Source: Zarea fungicola (lineage: Eukaryota > Ascomycota > Sordariomycetes > Hypocreales > Cordycipitaceae). Taken from it: a stretch of 64,000 nucleotides of DNA. Positions 11,672 to 24,703 of this stretch are shown here, piece after piece. The stretch covers positions 1 to 64,000 of the forward strand of contig FWCC01000114.1 in assembly GCA_900169235.1 (NCBI GenBank). Direction: 5' to 3'. A program made the translations under genes and the position numbers. Below the pieces are notes generated by a model. That model was not told the DNA's origin. It was given only the letters and a program-made list of their open reading frames with translations, and did no database searches. How positions within the stretch are numbered: position 1 is the stretch's first letter; every line of letters starts with the position of its first letter.

Positions 11672-12972
11672 CTACTTCCGCTGAAGTTCTCGCTTTGCGT
11701 CGACATCCTTAAGCCAGTCCAGCACCGTTGGAGAGGGCTCTTGTTCAAAGCCTCCCCGATCTTCTGCCAAAACCGCCTGGATCTCCTTATCATCTTCGTC
11801 GGGGAAGTCATCCGGCACTGGTGCTTGTCCTCGCAAGCGGACGGCGATACCAAGATGCCAAATAAATCTGAACATACATGCCGCTTTTTCAACATGTTCC
11901 ATGTTCATTGTAATCTGAAAACAATCCCCAGTTTGGATCTTACGACACGTAGTCAGATTCATCGCCTCACAGCCAGATTCACCAGCAGTGTAATCGTCGG
12001 AAACCATGCGTTGAAGCTCTTCTGTCGTAGGTTCAACGACGTCGCTGCCAAGTGTCTTGTTTTGCTGGAACCAGTAGAATTGAAGTGTCAGAATTGATTT
12101 GGAGCCATCGGTGTCTGGGATGTGTCCAAGGACCTTGAGTCCAAAGATCATTTTCGACCACAAAGTGTGCAATGTTGGGCTCAGGCACACCATGTTCCAT
12201 ATTTTGTCTGCTCCACGAGGACCGCTTACAATCTGTTCCTCAAGGAAGAGGCTGTAGTCATTGGGGCTAAGGAAAAGTTTTTGGTGGTCCATATAGCGCT
12301 TTTGGATATTGATTCTGGCATTATCAGAGTTCACAGCAAATGGCACAATATGGCACACAGCTGGAAAAGGGCTATGTGTGATCACGCATCGAAAGCCGTC
12401 TCGTTTGCGACACTTGCATCTTGTTAGCCTCTGGAAGATGTGAAACTCGATCTGGACTTACCTCTTCTGGCTGTGAGTCGTTTCGTGCAGACGATTGTCC
12501 ACTTGCCCTGGAAGCCTGGGGATGATCCTCAATCACAGGTACTCCAGTTCCCTTGGTTTGCGTATCTAGAGTAGAAAAGAAAAGGTTAGAAATTGCAACA
12601 TACAGCAACGGGGTCAATATGGTACACACAGTAGCGTAGGAAGTCTAGGGAATAGTAGACAAGCTCTTCAGGCCTCTCAGCCAAAGCATTTTCCAATGCA
12701 TGTAATGGTGCGGCGAGCAGGATGGCAAAGCGGTCACGGTAAAATGGTTCCTTAACATCTGCATATTTGTTATCAAAAGCGGCTTTGATCCTTCTGATTG
12801 CATCGAGTTTTCGCTCCAGCTCATCAAAGGGGAGGAGTGGTGCATGACTTTGCCGGAACGGCCTCGACTCTAGGTAGCGCATGAGAGTTCTTCTATCCAT
12901 GCCCGTCGGATTCTCGCTCAGGAACTTGTTCAATGCATCATGTAGCGCCGCACCGTCGCTGATGAAGCTCAT
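11672..12972 (-). CDS. HNH endonuclease-domain (HNH_2-like) protein
   Basis: Three exons on the minus strand, 12972-12630, 12565-12462 and 12412-11672, give 395 residues. Residues 1-115 form a helical N-terminal region and a polar linker follows. The third exon then opens with CRKRDGFRCVIT, HIVPFAVN and WNMVCLSPTLHTLWSK. The Cys pair, the His before IVPF and the later Asn and His are the layout of the fungal HNH_2 family, which adopts a beta-beta-alpha metal fold. Whether it cuts DNA is not known; many fungal members are uncharacterised. The C-terminus is acidic. The first donor is a weak GTGTGT; a stronger-looking GTATGT downstream would put the second exon out of frame. An in-frame ATG at 12990 is an alternative start. 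Confidence 0.8.
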
Positions 12973-14832
12973 ATCTGCCGAAAAATGCACTGGATGCGGA
13001 CGCTCGAGCTGGTCAAAAAAAGGAGGCAGGCGAGAAGAAGAACTGCCAAGAAAAAAGGGACAAGAAACAAAAGTCGAAAAAGTTCAGAGTCAGTTCGTTT
13101 AGGGAAATATAAACAAGGTTCGTGTGGCAGGTGGCAGCAGCTGGCAAGGCCGCAGCGGGGCAGAGATTCTCGAATTGCCACAGCTTCGCTGGTCAAGCTC
13201 AATGCCGCCGAAAATTGCAGTTATTTCGGTAGCGGGGGTTAGGCACGAACCGCAGACAGGCCAGAGGACGAGTTGCAGAAGACAAGCGGTAGAAGAAAAA
13301 GTAACAAGGAAAAGTGCAGAGTCGATTTATTATCAAAATTAGGAAATAAAACAAAGGTTGTGTGGCAAGTATAGCCAGCCACCAAGGCCACAGTGGGGCG
13401 GCAGGAATTGGCAAATGTTGCACTGTGACAAAAACTCTAAAAGGTTCTAGTATGTATATTTTCAAGAAGTCCATGACAAAATACAAATGTCAGATAGCCT
13501 TTGGTCGTTCGTGAGTAATCGGTATCGCAGATAACTCAGGGTATAGGAACCTCGCCGCGTATCTTGTGCAATACTTCATAAGGCAAGGAACTCACGGCGC
13601 ATGTTATTTGCGATCTAGAGGCTAGAGTAATCTTTTTGGTAAAAGCAAGGCACTAAGGAGAGAGCGACTTTGTTGGAGGCGATGGATGAGAAATCACCCA
13701 TGGGTAGACTCATGTTTTGATGCACGTAAACGGTTTTGCTGAGCAAAAGCCTTGATCATGTCGACGGTAAACATTTCATCGGTGTAATTGGAATTACTGG
13801 AAAACTCTTCGAATTTGTCGCAGTATACATAGCGGTCCTCAATGGATACACAAAAAGGTCGTTGATTGTACGATGGTCGTATGCGAATTCGACATCGCGG
13901 GTCGGTTCACCTGCGCCAATTGCAGGCTGGAACGAGGGCGACACAGTTAAAATGAATGACCCAGTGAGTGGGACAGGCATAGCTGGATTTTGGAAGACTA
14001 CCTTTGCACTTGAGGATTTTTGTTGTGACTGCTGAGCCAGGTCAAGCAGCACTTCCTGAGAGGCATGACTCCTGCCACAGCAGGCTTCCGTCGGTCAAGG
14101 CCGTGGCCGACCCTGCCGTCGATACGAAATAATCAGGGCAGCTGAGGAGGAAAGAGAGATTTTCCTGCTTGTTGTTTGCTTTTCCCTGCTTCCGACTTTC
14201 TGTATATAGCAGAGGATTTCCTCCCCCAACCGTAGCTAGATTTGAATACAATCAAGTTACCATAAGCATACCTACTGAGAGACGCCTCTCCCAGTACCGT
14301 GCCTAGTAACTGCTTGTGCTCATACCAACAGTTTTACTATTCGCTTTTTATTTTGGTACCTCTATTGACCTCTTTTTTTTGGCCCCTTTCGCTTTCTTTT
14401 CATTGCTGTGCTGTCCTCTATCTGGTAGTGGCCAACCCGAGCAGATAACAGCCGACAGCTCTTTCGTGACGCAGAATCATATTGCGCACCGTCTATTTTG
14501 GGGCATCTACAAACTTACTCGCCTCTAAAAGTACTGCCCAGATGTCTTAGAAGGCTTGGTAAAGAAGTAGTGGTAATCTCGGTGAAGTCTATTGTGCTGA
14601 CTGACCTTACAATCTGCGTAGCACATTTAGGTGCCCAAGGCTGAATCTCGGGCCTGGGCTGTGCAGCTGGCCTGGCGGAGGGAGTGCGGCGAGGGGGCGG
14701 CTAAGGAAATCGACAAACCAGGCCGAATGAGAGCTGCGCCTCTGCGTCCTCGATGTGAGAGCAAGTAATTACAAGAGTAGCCCCGAGCTGTCGTGTAAAT
14801 AATCGCTGCTCTGAGCGTCTGTCTCATCCTAA
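12973..14832. other. Gene-poor region with repeats
   Basis: About 1.9 kb with no convincing gene. It contains a diverged tandem duplication (13010-13420) and a minus-strand open stretch at 13756-14052 encoding about 98 residues with some protein-like character but no recognised family. That stretch could be a gene remnant, since neither a plausible start exon nor a continuation was found. T-rich sequence at 14310-14400 precedes the NACHT gene. Confidence 0.45.
13010..13420. repeat. Diverged tandem duplication, unit about 240 bp
   Basis: Two imperfect copies lie head to tail. Copy one at about 13010-13180 contains TTCAGAGTCAGTT, ACAAGGTTCGTGTGGCAG and CAAGGCCGCAGCGGGGC. Copy two at about 13255-13420 contains TGCAGAGTCGATT, ACAAAGGTTGTGTGGCAA and CAAGGCCACAGTGGGGC. 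The offset is about 240 bp. Both copies also carry the AGAAGAA/AACAAGAAA purine-rich part. Many differences are transitions. Confidence 0.7.
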
Positions 14833-17800
14833 ATGGCCAGTACAGTCACCGCGATGTCAACCACACTAGGCAGGCCAAGGCCCAAGTCAACCGCCGGATT
14901 GATCCAACGCCTGGGCGAAATACAACAAGAATTGAAAGTCCTGAACTCAGCCTGTTCCAATGACGAAGAGCGTAAACGCCACACCGTGTCTCGGACACAA
15001 CAAGAGAGCGATGCCTTAGAGGCCTGGATAACCTCAATGACTGCTTGCTTTGCTCATGAGCGCAACCCCGAGTACTGTTCCGAAGCACGACTCTTATCCC
15101 GATCCGGGCGGCTGGAGACTTACGATGAAGTTGTTATGACTTTTATCAACATGATTAGTGAAGGCACAAGCGATGGCAGGCACCATGATCATCGTCTTCT
15201 GGCGGAGTTTAGCTCTGTGCTTCGGTCGCCTCACCCTCTCAGCAAGAGCCTCGTCGCAAGCGCCATAGCTCCTCTCACCAGACACCTCCAAAATGCTATC
15301 AATACAACCAATGACAAACACCAGTACCAACTAATACGCGCCCTATCTACCGTCTTGGATGCAATGAACGACGCCAAGATTGGCGGTATCAGCGACAAGA
15401 GCCTGGTGGAGCCATTAGGAAGACTCCTCGACGGCGTCTCCAAGAGCCAGAACTTCGTCTCTCGCAGGCCGCTGGTTATGCGTATCAAGCCCTGCACGGT
15501 ATCCCGAGCGACGTTAGCTGGTGGATGAAAGTTGGGGAAAGAACATCCAAGACTGTCGGCGCGGCTGCGAAATTCGCAGGAGCTGTCAGCACAATAGATC
15601 CCGCGAAGCTTGTAGATGGCTTCAAGGACCTGGATCAAACTCCAGAGTTGGCAAAGTCCATCGTGGAACTACTCAAAGCAATGATACCCGTCATTTCGAA
15701 TGCAAAGACCGTGCGTGAGGCGGGCAGAATGATCCAAGGGCCAAAGCCATGGTATTTTAGTCTTCGCTACACCGACATACTCATCCAGGGAAAGTGCATT
15801 CAGACCCTTATGGCGCTGCTGCAGAGCTCTGAGTTCCCTAGTCGACAAGACAAGGATTTTCTGTGTGGCCTCTGCGCGCAGAGAGAGCAGGCGCTTGAGG
15901 GAGGTGGAGTCTCGTTGCCTGATGACGAAGTAATCAAACTTCTGGAAACATTCCTGATCCAACAAGGCCGATTAACGAAACACAATCGTGCGCGGGAATG
16001 GATTCGGCTGATTCCGCATGTAAATGAACTGCATCAAAGTCACAGCCAAGGATGGTGGTCGAGGTCCAAGCTTGCAACTAGCCGGAGCGTATATAAGGCA
16101 ACGATGTATCAAACTTCCAGAGCTAATTTCCGAGCGCCCGAGGCGCTGCTACTCAACAGGGCTTGGAAAAAATGTCCAAACGCTCGCCTATTCTACGCCG
16201 ATCAGAATATACTCCGGAAGTATATTGAAAGTGACCAGCTCAATATTGTACGACTCAATGGGTCGTCACTGCCCATGGATCAATGTTATATCAATCTTGT
16301 TATCAAGCGAGATGGCACTAGAGATCTTACGAAGGGCAAAGACTCTCTTTCTAGTCGCTTGCATATTTGGGACCCTCCTAAAGACGAACAAATTCTCATG
16401 TCGGACATATTTGGAAGAGCCGAATATACTTCAGAAGCACAACATTCCAAACTCTTGTCATACAGGCAATCGTCGCTTCCAGGTACATATACCTATTTCC
16501 TGCCTAGGGATCCCTCAGTTGACTTCCTGCAGTGTACATCACTAATGAATTCCTAGGACATCAACAGCACCCTATGCGGATTCTTCTTCGAGGACAAGCC
16601 GGTATGGGCAAGAGTACGATATGTAAAAAGCTGTTGTATGATTTCATTTGCAATGGGTTGTGGTCGCATCTCATAATACGCATCATCTGGCTACCACTTC
16701 GAAACTTCAAACGAAAAGATATCAAGTCTGTCAAGCAGCTACTTGAAGAAACTTTTTTCCCTGACGATGAGCTACTCGTGGAGGCGTTGTGGGCAGACTT
16801 GGAACAAGACAGTACCAAAACGCTGTTCGTTCTCGATGGTCTCGATGAAGTGCCAAATGGGATAGGCTCCGACGCCAAATTACTCAAGACACTTCTAAGC
16901 CAACCGCGAGTCATTGTCACGACGCGACCATACGCAGCTAGTCGAGATTTAAGCAGCAAGTTTGATCTTGAGCTGCAGACTATCGGGTTTTATCCTACCC
17001 AGGTCAAGGAATACATTTATTCGGTGGCTCCAAAGCTGGCAAACCAAATTGAGGCTTATATTCGGAGATACCCGTTGGTTAATACGCTTGCACGCATTCC
17101 AATTCAGCTTGACGCTCTATGCATCACCCTTGAGGCAGAGCCACAATCCATGCATGATTCTCCGAAATCGATGACAGCGATCTATAAAAACATCACAGAA
17201 TGTATATGGCGCCAGGATGCCCAGCGTCTGGAGAAAAAATGGGCCGATAGCCCCATTACAAAAGAGAATGCCCTTAATTCATATTCAGAAGAAATACTTT
17301 GCCGAGTTCAGGGCGAACTCAATCTGCTGAAAGAGCTTGCATTTAATGGATTTCAAGAAGACATGGACGAATTCAGCCCGGAGTATCTGAAAAAGTTCTG
17401 GAAGCTGCTCAGTCTCAGCGTAGATCTGTCTCGTGAGTCAAGCCGAAAGGTCCAGTCGAATGATGTTGACACACTCTCTTTTCTGCGCACTTCCAACGGT
17501 GGTTCAACAGCTGACACGCGAACATACCACTTCATGCATCGAACTTTTCAAGAATTCTTTGCCGCTCAGTACTTTGCCGAACATTGGAGATCAAGAAAAT
17601 CACTTACAGTCCAAGGTATTAGCCCCAAGGCGTTTCTTCAAAAAGAAAAGTATAACGGCCGTTATGCGATTTTTTGGCGGTTCGTTAGTGGTTTACTTGA
17701 TGATGGTAACAAAACCACACTTGAGCGCTTCTTCCAAACAATCCAAATGGAACCGCTGGATTTGCTAGGATATTCTCATCAGCGGCTGCTCGTAGACTGT

Positions 17801-19915
17801 TTAAGTGAAGTATCAACAAGTTTGGACTTTAGGAAGCCCATAGAAGAAAACTTGAAGGCGTGGCTTCTTTTCGACTACGTTACAGCAATAGACGCTGAGG
17901 CTCTAGAGGATGTGTTCCTCGACATCTTACGAAGTGGTTCGAACAAGTCGAGGAATCATATTCTTCACTGCCTCGGACCTCGACACCGAGTAATGCCAAA
18001 ACGCATCGTTAATCTGGGCATTTCCTTGCTACATAACGATGGACCCTCAGACTCGAAACATGCATTTCTCACAGTACTCGGCGTGACGGGGGCAGAGTTG
18101 ACAGCGAATGATTTCAGGGTTCTGCTACAAGTGAACAGCGGCGACGACCAGCACCTTCGTTTTTTGTCTGCATCGATAGTTCAGGATCGGCGGCTATTGT
18201 CAGATGACAGTCTGAACACCATCAAGATGTGGCCTGGGACAATATTTGGGCCTACAGAATCACGTTTTGCCTTCACGAAATTCAGCGAGCCGCAGAGTTT
18301 GGAAGATGAGATCCCAAGGTCTATTGCTCAACAGCGCAACTCTAACTGGTCAGTTATTATCGACTTTCGAGTAATTCTGCTAAATCAAACAGAGCTCTCT
18401 GCTGCGACTATTGCTCTGCTCACAATATTACTCCATCATAAAAGCTGGGTTATGCGTATGACAGCCTTGGAAATTCTGAAAAAGCACTCAATCGTCTCCA
18501 GTGGTGTGTTCAACTCTGTGACAGAAACAATCAACGCGGCGGCAATTCATGATTTAAGAACTGGCATGCCTAAGCAGCATCTCGGACTGAATCAATGCAG
18601 CTCAGACTGCAACTCCGCAGAGACAATTCCAGAGACCGTTTCGATGCTTGCCCATCAGCACTATTCTTTGCGAGAGACGGCCCTAGTTTTTCTGGCGTGG
18701 GGGCCACGCGTATCTGATACTATCATTGAGGTCGTTGCCGAAGCCCTGCAAGATGACTCTTCGATTGTGGCGAAAAACGCGGGGCTCGTCCTAAGTCGGA
18801 ATTTTCCTTTACCGGACACAGTCCTGGCAATCATTGGCAAACAATTGAAAAGTAAACACTATCAAAAACTTGACTGGGCTTTGAGTGCTCTGACAAGTGA
18901 AAGACGCCTGCCCGATGAAATCCTGAAACTCATCGTGGCGCTGTTCAATAATCCAGATTGTGGCGCTTTGACAGACAGGGCTGGTCATGTTCTATATATT
19001 CAGAAGAAGAGCTTTTCTGAAGAAGTTTTGCACTTCATTGTCGACTCGATTAGCAACGGGACAATGGAAGAAGCTGCCGCGAGCAGGCTTATCAGGGCGG
19101 TTCACTTCCTATCGTCTGACCGCTGTTACCGGGCATTTGCCGCATGGCTGGATAATCACGCGCCAAAGGTTCGAACAGCTGTACTCGACACGCTAATAAA
19201 ATGCAAGAATTTGCCGGACTATGTTGTCATAAAAGTTATCTCGCTTTTTCGCCATATATCAAACGATCGGGAAGATAATTGGGAGAGGAATGCTGCCCTG
19301 TGTCTCTTGGCTGACGTTGTCGAGAAGTTTGATAAGGAAGTGGGCAATCAGAGAGAAGAGGGCCTAGGGACTAGACTGGAAGAACCACCATTCATTGAAG
19401 AAATTCATGAGATTGCCGTGTCTCTACTGGGGCAGGGTGACTTTAGAATACAGAAGGATGGAATTCTCATTTTGCAGCGCAGACGCTGTTGGTTTCCGGA
19501 TATCCTCGACTCACTGACGAAAATCTTCACTGATAATTTTCCAGCATTTTCCGCTCTCAATAAAGAGAAGCTCGAGTGGCCATTTCAAAAAGAATTGTAT
19601 CGTTGGCTCTTGAAAGGTCAACATAGGGATAAATGTGCTGCGTTGATGCTTGAAAACATGTTATATCGCAACTCTCGAAATTATCTTTGTCCTGACTCTT
19701 GGGACTTGTGGAGTCTCTATGTCATCGGCGGTACATGTTTCATCAACTCGCCGGGAGATGTTTTCAGCCTCAAAGTTGACGATATGGCGGCATTTAAGGA
19801 GTGTGTTAAAAAGTACAAAGCTGAAGAACATCCAGATCTGCCTCCGGTTGTGAGCGGCCGGGAAGCGGATGAGGACGGGCAAGGGGCATTTCCCAGCTAT
19901 GAGGCTTGTGTATGA
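14833..19915 (+). pseudogene. NACHT NLR-like protein, probable frameshift
   Basis: The coding sequence runs 14833-16482 and 16557-19915, with a 74-bp GTACAT...CTAG intron carrying an ACTAATG branch site. The N-terminal part is helical. A NACHT NTPase follows, with Walker A GQAGMGKST at about 16592-16618 and Walker B LFVLDGLDEV at about 16820-16850. Next comes the post-NACHT segment TFQEFFAAQYFAEHW, then about 750 residues of helical repeats resembling HEAT-type solenoid. STAND proteins of this kind oligomerise on ligand binding and trigger defence or incompatibility reactions. The reading frame changes once, near 15425-15450. Upstream the coding frame ends KSLVEPLGRLLDGVSK; downstream a different frame reads ELRLSQAAGYAYQALHG, which matches what this family has at that point. 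No intron explains the change, so this is a one-base-type indel: a pseudogene, an allele or a sequence error. Confidence 0.82.
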
Positions 19916-20471
19916 CCACGCGACTCTTAACGTTTGTGAATTCTACATCATTTGTCGCATTACAGATAGTTTAGGCGTGTCCTTCTTTCAGCATAGGTTG
20001 TCTGCTGTGTTGATTGAAAATTGAAACCTGCATCTGTGCTTGTGCAGGAGATCCAGCGCCACCTCACCTGCGCCATACGATTCTATGTACTTGTCTTCAT
20101 TTGCCCGAATTATATTATATAATATAATGTTATATCCTATAAATAGATCTTATAACTAGCTGGTGATCTTACCCTGCTGTCGTCATCTCCTATAATATTT
20201 CTAGAGGGTGTTCCTCGCAGCCTGGTTGTCGAGTGCAGAAGACTATAACAAAGCTACAGTTTAAGTATGCCAGATTCACGCTGGTAGCAGCATATTGCGT
20301 TGATATTCTCTCTTAAGAACGGGGAGGCGGAAAGAGGGTAATCATCGGTCACTTCTGCGAAGAACCCGTAGAAATAGCCTACTCTCTAACCGATGACAAG
20401 TTTTTCGTTCACCACGTCGCTTGAAAATCCCAGCAAATCACCGCAGCTGCAGCAGCCGTTTCCTGCACACT
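19916..20471. other. Convergent 3' intergenic with AT palindrome
   Basis: About 550 bases between the NACHT and ankyrin gene ends. It holds an AT-rich self-complementary stretch at about 20107-20135 (TTATATTATATAATATAA-like). No gene was found. Confidence 0.45.
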
Positions 20472-23400
20472 TTAAAATCTCAGCTGTTGCATACTGCTCG
20501 CCAACAATAGCTGCTCAATCTCCTTGTGGCCTTTTGATATCGCCACCTGGAGCGGCGTGTCGCCCTGCCCATTCTTGAGCGTCAGGCTCGCGCCGCCACG
20601 AACGAGCACGCGCGCCGCACCCATGTGATTCTCGTCGGCAGCATTGTGCAGCGGTGTCCATCCCGTGTTCTGTGGCAGATTTGGGTCGGCGCCCAGGCTG
20701 AGAAGAAGCTCCACGACGGCCGTCCTGCCATTGTTCGCCGCTGTATTGATTGGCGTCCACAAATTCTTGTTGGGCGCCGAGATGTCGGCCCCTCGCGCCG
20801 CCAGCCTGCCCACCAGCTGAGGATTTCCGCGGGCGGCGGCCATGCCGAGCGCCGTCCAGCCATCGTCATTTCGCGCCTCGAGAGCGGCGCCGTGGTCGAG
20901 CAGCAGCTCAATCACCTGCGTGAAGCCCTTGTCCGCAGCCGTAACGATGGGCGGCCACCCGTCATGGCTGGCTCGATGGATCGACGCCGTGCCGCCATGC
21001 GCGAGCAGCAGCTGCACCACGGCAACATGGCCGTTGCTCACGGCGGAGTGCAGGGGGGTCATGCCGTTGATATTCTGCGTAAAGATGGTGGCACCGTGCT
21101 CCAGAAGCACGCGAACGAGGCCGGTGATGCCTCGCCAGCAGGCGTGGTGCAGTGGTGTCCAGCCATCCTCCCCAGGGTGGTTGATGTCGATGCCCGTCGC
21201 AATGATGAGCCGCACAAGATCGGCTGCCTCGTTGCGACTCGCCGTGCTTGTCCCTTCGCTATTGGTCGCCGCTGAATGCAGTGTCGACCATCCCTTGGGC
21301 GTGGCAATGCGTGCATCGGCCCCGTGCTGGAGCAGGAGACGCGCGACCTCGATATGGCAGCTGTTGACGGCTATGTTCAGGGGGGTCCAGCCTTCGGTAG
21401 ACACGGTATTGGGTCGCGCTCCGCGCTCAAGCAGCAGACGGGCAGCTTCCAGCTTACCCTGACACGACGCTGCGTATAGCGGTCCACGATTGGAGTCATT
21501 GGCATTGTTCACGTTAGCACCGTGGTCGAGCAGAAATCGTAGCGTCGTCAAGTCACTGCTGTCGTACGCGGCAAGATAAAGTGGTGTCTGGCCGTCGTTG
21601 TCGCGTGCCTCGAGTTGGTCAGCGCAACCATTCTCAAACAAGAAGCGTACAATATCCGTGTTGCATTCGCTGGCCGCGTTGTGCAGCAGCGTCCACCCGC
21701 TGCTGTTGCGGTAGTGGCAGTCGGTGGTCCCGTGCTGGATGAGGAGCTTGACCACGTCCAGATGGCCATTGAACGCGGCCATACCAATTGGCCGCGCGCC
21801 AGACTTGGTCGAAGCGTTGACGTCGGCACCAATACTAAGAAGGTAACGGACAGTCTCAACATGGTTTTCAGATGCCGCGTTGGCCAACGGCCGCCATCCG
21901 TCCTCGCTCGCGATGTTGATGTCTGCACCCGCCCTAACCAGATACCTCACAACGTCAACATGGCCCTTCCTCGCAGCCTCAGAGACAGGAGTAACCAGCT
22001 CCTTGTCGTGGGCCGGCATAAAATTTACGTCGACGCCGCTTTCTACAAGGATCTGGACAATCTCAAAATGGCCACGGCTTGCAGCGCAGAATAGTGGCGT
22101 CGCGCCCCTGGCAGACGGCTTGTTGATGTCTGCCCTGTGCCTAACAAGCATCCGAACTGCCTCGGGGTGGCCGTGACTGGAAGCAGCGTTGAGTGGAGTA
22201 AAGCCGAGGTCGTCCCCAGACTGGTAATCGCCCCCGTTTTCGATCAAGTACTGCAAGCAGTTGAGGTGACCTGTCGCCGCGGCAGAGAAGGCTGGCGACT
22301 GGCCGTGCTCCCCAACTTCCAAGATGCTCGTGCCTCCGGCGATGAGTCTACGGATGGTGCTGAGGTCCCCAATACGAGCCGCACTAATCATGGGCGGAGG
22401 AGTATCTCCATCATCGTCGTCCTCCTCCTCTTCCTCCTGGTTTTCATCAATATGGCCTGGTCCGGCGTGGACAGCCTGTGAATATGACGGCGGAGCGGCT
22501 GAGTTGTGGCCGTCTTCCTCTGCCGGTAGCCATGATGGACCTAATTGTGGCGGCACGGTTGGCGCAGACGCGGTAATATTTGAAGCCGTGGAGTAAGAAG
22601 TCACGATATTCGAATTTGTGATAGGAGTGGCTTGACTAGACGCTGGGGCGGCTGGCATCGGAGCCATGGGGTAAGGGACGCCAGCAGTTGTATTCGTTGG
22701 CGGGCTAACATGGTGCTGCACGGCCGGCATCGGTGTCGTATGTGTCGGATAAGGCTGATATGCATAGCTGGGTGGTATATGCGGCGGGTGCTGTGGTGGC
22801 CCAGGTGACACAGCCGGATAGTAGTTGCTCGGTGTCATATTTGGAGCCGTGTTCGCATATGGAGCTCCAATTTGGTGATGTCCCTGGATATATGAGGCCT
22901 GTGCAGAGCTCGGTGGTTTCTGAGAGGCACTTGGTATCGCTTGCTGAAGCGAGACAGGATTTCCGTATGGTCCTGGAGCTGGCGGTCCCTGGTAATACTG
23001 TTGAGGCTGAGGTACAACGGGAACTTGCTGATGCAGAATATGGGCCTGAGGGGAGTTTTGGGGAGCAACCTGATGTGCTGCTGATAGCGGTAATTGGCTC
23101 TGAGAGGAGAATTGTGGCATTGGCAGATTCGCCGAGTATGAATGAAACGATCGCGCAGAAGCGACGAGTTTCTCCATTGCCACTACCATCTGTTGACGCA
23201 AGCTTTCATCATTGCTTCCGGAAGATGAAATTGTCTTTAGCATTTGAATACCAGCCTGTAGCGTCTGTATTTCTTGTTGAAGAAAGCCCCGCATCTCGTG
23301 AATTTCCCGCGCAACTGCATTGCGCAAAAGGGCTGTACATCTTATTCCGGACAATTAGTTAAAACAATGACGTTATTGTTGTAGAGGGTGGACATGCGAG

Positions 23401-23940
23401 AATGCCTACATTTTCATCATGCTCAGAGACACTTTTAATGTCATGAAGTGCCCTTGTACCTTGCTTCGGCCATTCTGGATTGACTTGATGCGTAGGCCAA
23501 GTGTCCAGGCCGTACCGAATAGACTGCCCTTGCCACTGCTTTTCACAATTGGCTGCATTTCCTTACGCAGGGCCATGAAGGTGTCCATCATTAGAGTAAG
23601 GCTACCCTGCACTGTTGGCCACACCCCTAGGCTAGCAGATGGGTGCCGCAGAATGCCATGCATGGCTGCGCCCCAGGTGCCACGCATATCAAGGAGCGCC
23701 TGTTGGGTGAGGCCGAGATCCCAGGATAGACCAACAAAGGTGGAATCCTCGTCAGGCACCTTGTCCCTAACGAGGCAGTTTGCAAAGTTGATGAGCTACA
23801 AATTTTAAACGTCAGTAACCCGACTCAAGCAGGGTAGCAACTCGTTCTGCACAAATTGACATTCTTACCTCCTGGCATGGACCAAGTAGCGCCGAGATAG
23901 TGGTGCCAATGGCACCGGGATCCATAGTACGGTCAGTCAT
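20472..23940 (-). CDS. Large ankyrin-repeat protein
   Basis: Three exons on the minus strand, 23940-23869, 23795-23410 and 23340-20472, encode 1108 residues. The first about 230 residues are helical (MTDRTMDPGAIGTTISALLG; later KSSGKGSLFGTAWTLGLRIK). They resemble the helical N-terminal regions, HeLo-like in broad layout, that fungal NLR-type and ankyrin proteins often carry; this is inference. A Pro/Gln/Tyr-rich linker follows (about residues 235-450), then an acidic EEEEEDDDDGD block. About 19 ankyrin repeats fill the rest, many with the DGWTPLH core. Such arrays bind partner proteins. There is no NTPase domain, signal peptide or membrane segment. It is convergent with the NACHT gene and divergent from the acyltransferase gene. 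Confidence 0.92.
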
Positions 23941-24703
23941 GCTGAGTGAACAGAAGTCAGCAATACCCGGAGTTATACCCAAGCCTTATCAAATGAAAAC
24001 TGCTCATAGAACCAGTCAATGTTTTCTTAACACTCATCATTACCAGGTTGTTTTACACGTGACTTCCACAGCTTCTCGTTTAGCGTAGCAGAACATTCCT
24101 CTCGCGAAAAGTTAGTCTGCCAGCCCTATTCCAATTGTGGTCACCCGTGCGAGATTGTTCGTACCATAGTTATCAGTAAGGTTAACCTGCTCCACTCAAC
24201 GATCTGCAAAGTGGTAATAAGGGGCAAATTTCTATCGGCTGGTTATACGCGAATTGATGGCGAATCAATCATTGTCGTTTGGAAATAGTCTCTTTGGTTG
24301 TAAATCTACCGCTAGTCAGCTGTAAACTTGGGATTTGCGCCGCACTAACTACGCCTGAGGTCAAGCAGCAGTAAGAATACACACAGTTGCGTATTCAGTC
24401 TTCAAGTATTAACTGGTTAATAAGCAAATAATAAGTCCACTGTACTCTCCATCCAGATTCATTGGTTGTCCAAATATCCCATTCGCATGCTCGATCCACA
24501 TACACATTGACGCAAACCGATGCCAGCAACTAGTAACGCGCGTCGTTGCCGCTGCTGATTGATGAGTACGCGTCACGAATGGCTCTGAAGCGCTGCGACC
24601 GTGGTGTTGGGCGCGCATTCTATCCTATTTATTCCCAGTCCTCGCCCATGTCTCGATATTAATCATTGAATAAAAAAACTACTTCAGGCCTGCGACTGCA
24701 CTA
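23941..24703. other. Divergent promoter region
   Basis: About 760 bases between the ankyrin gene start (minus) and the acyltransferase start (plus). A few short frames have no protein character. A TATTTATT stretch at about 24628 lies 75 bases upstream of the acyltransferase start. Confidence 0.4.

Noticed and set aside
20625..21479. Several 200-codon plus-strand frames across the ankyrin gene
   Set aside because: They are shadows of the ankyrin repeats on the opposite strand and have no independent features.
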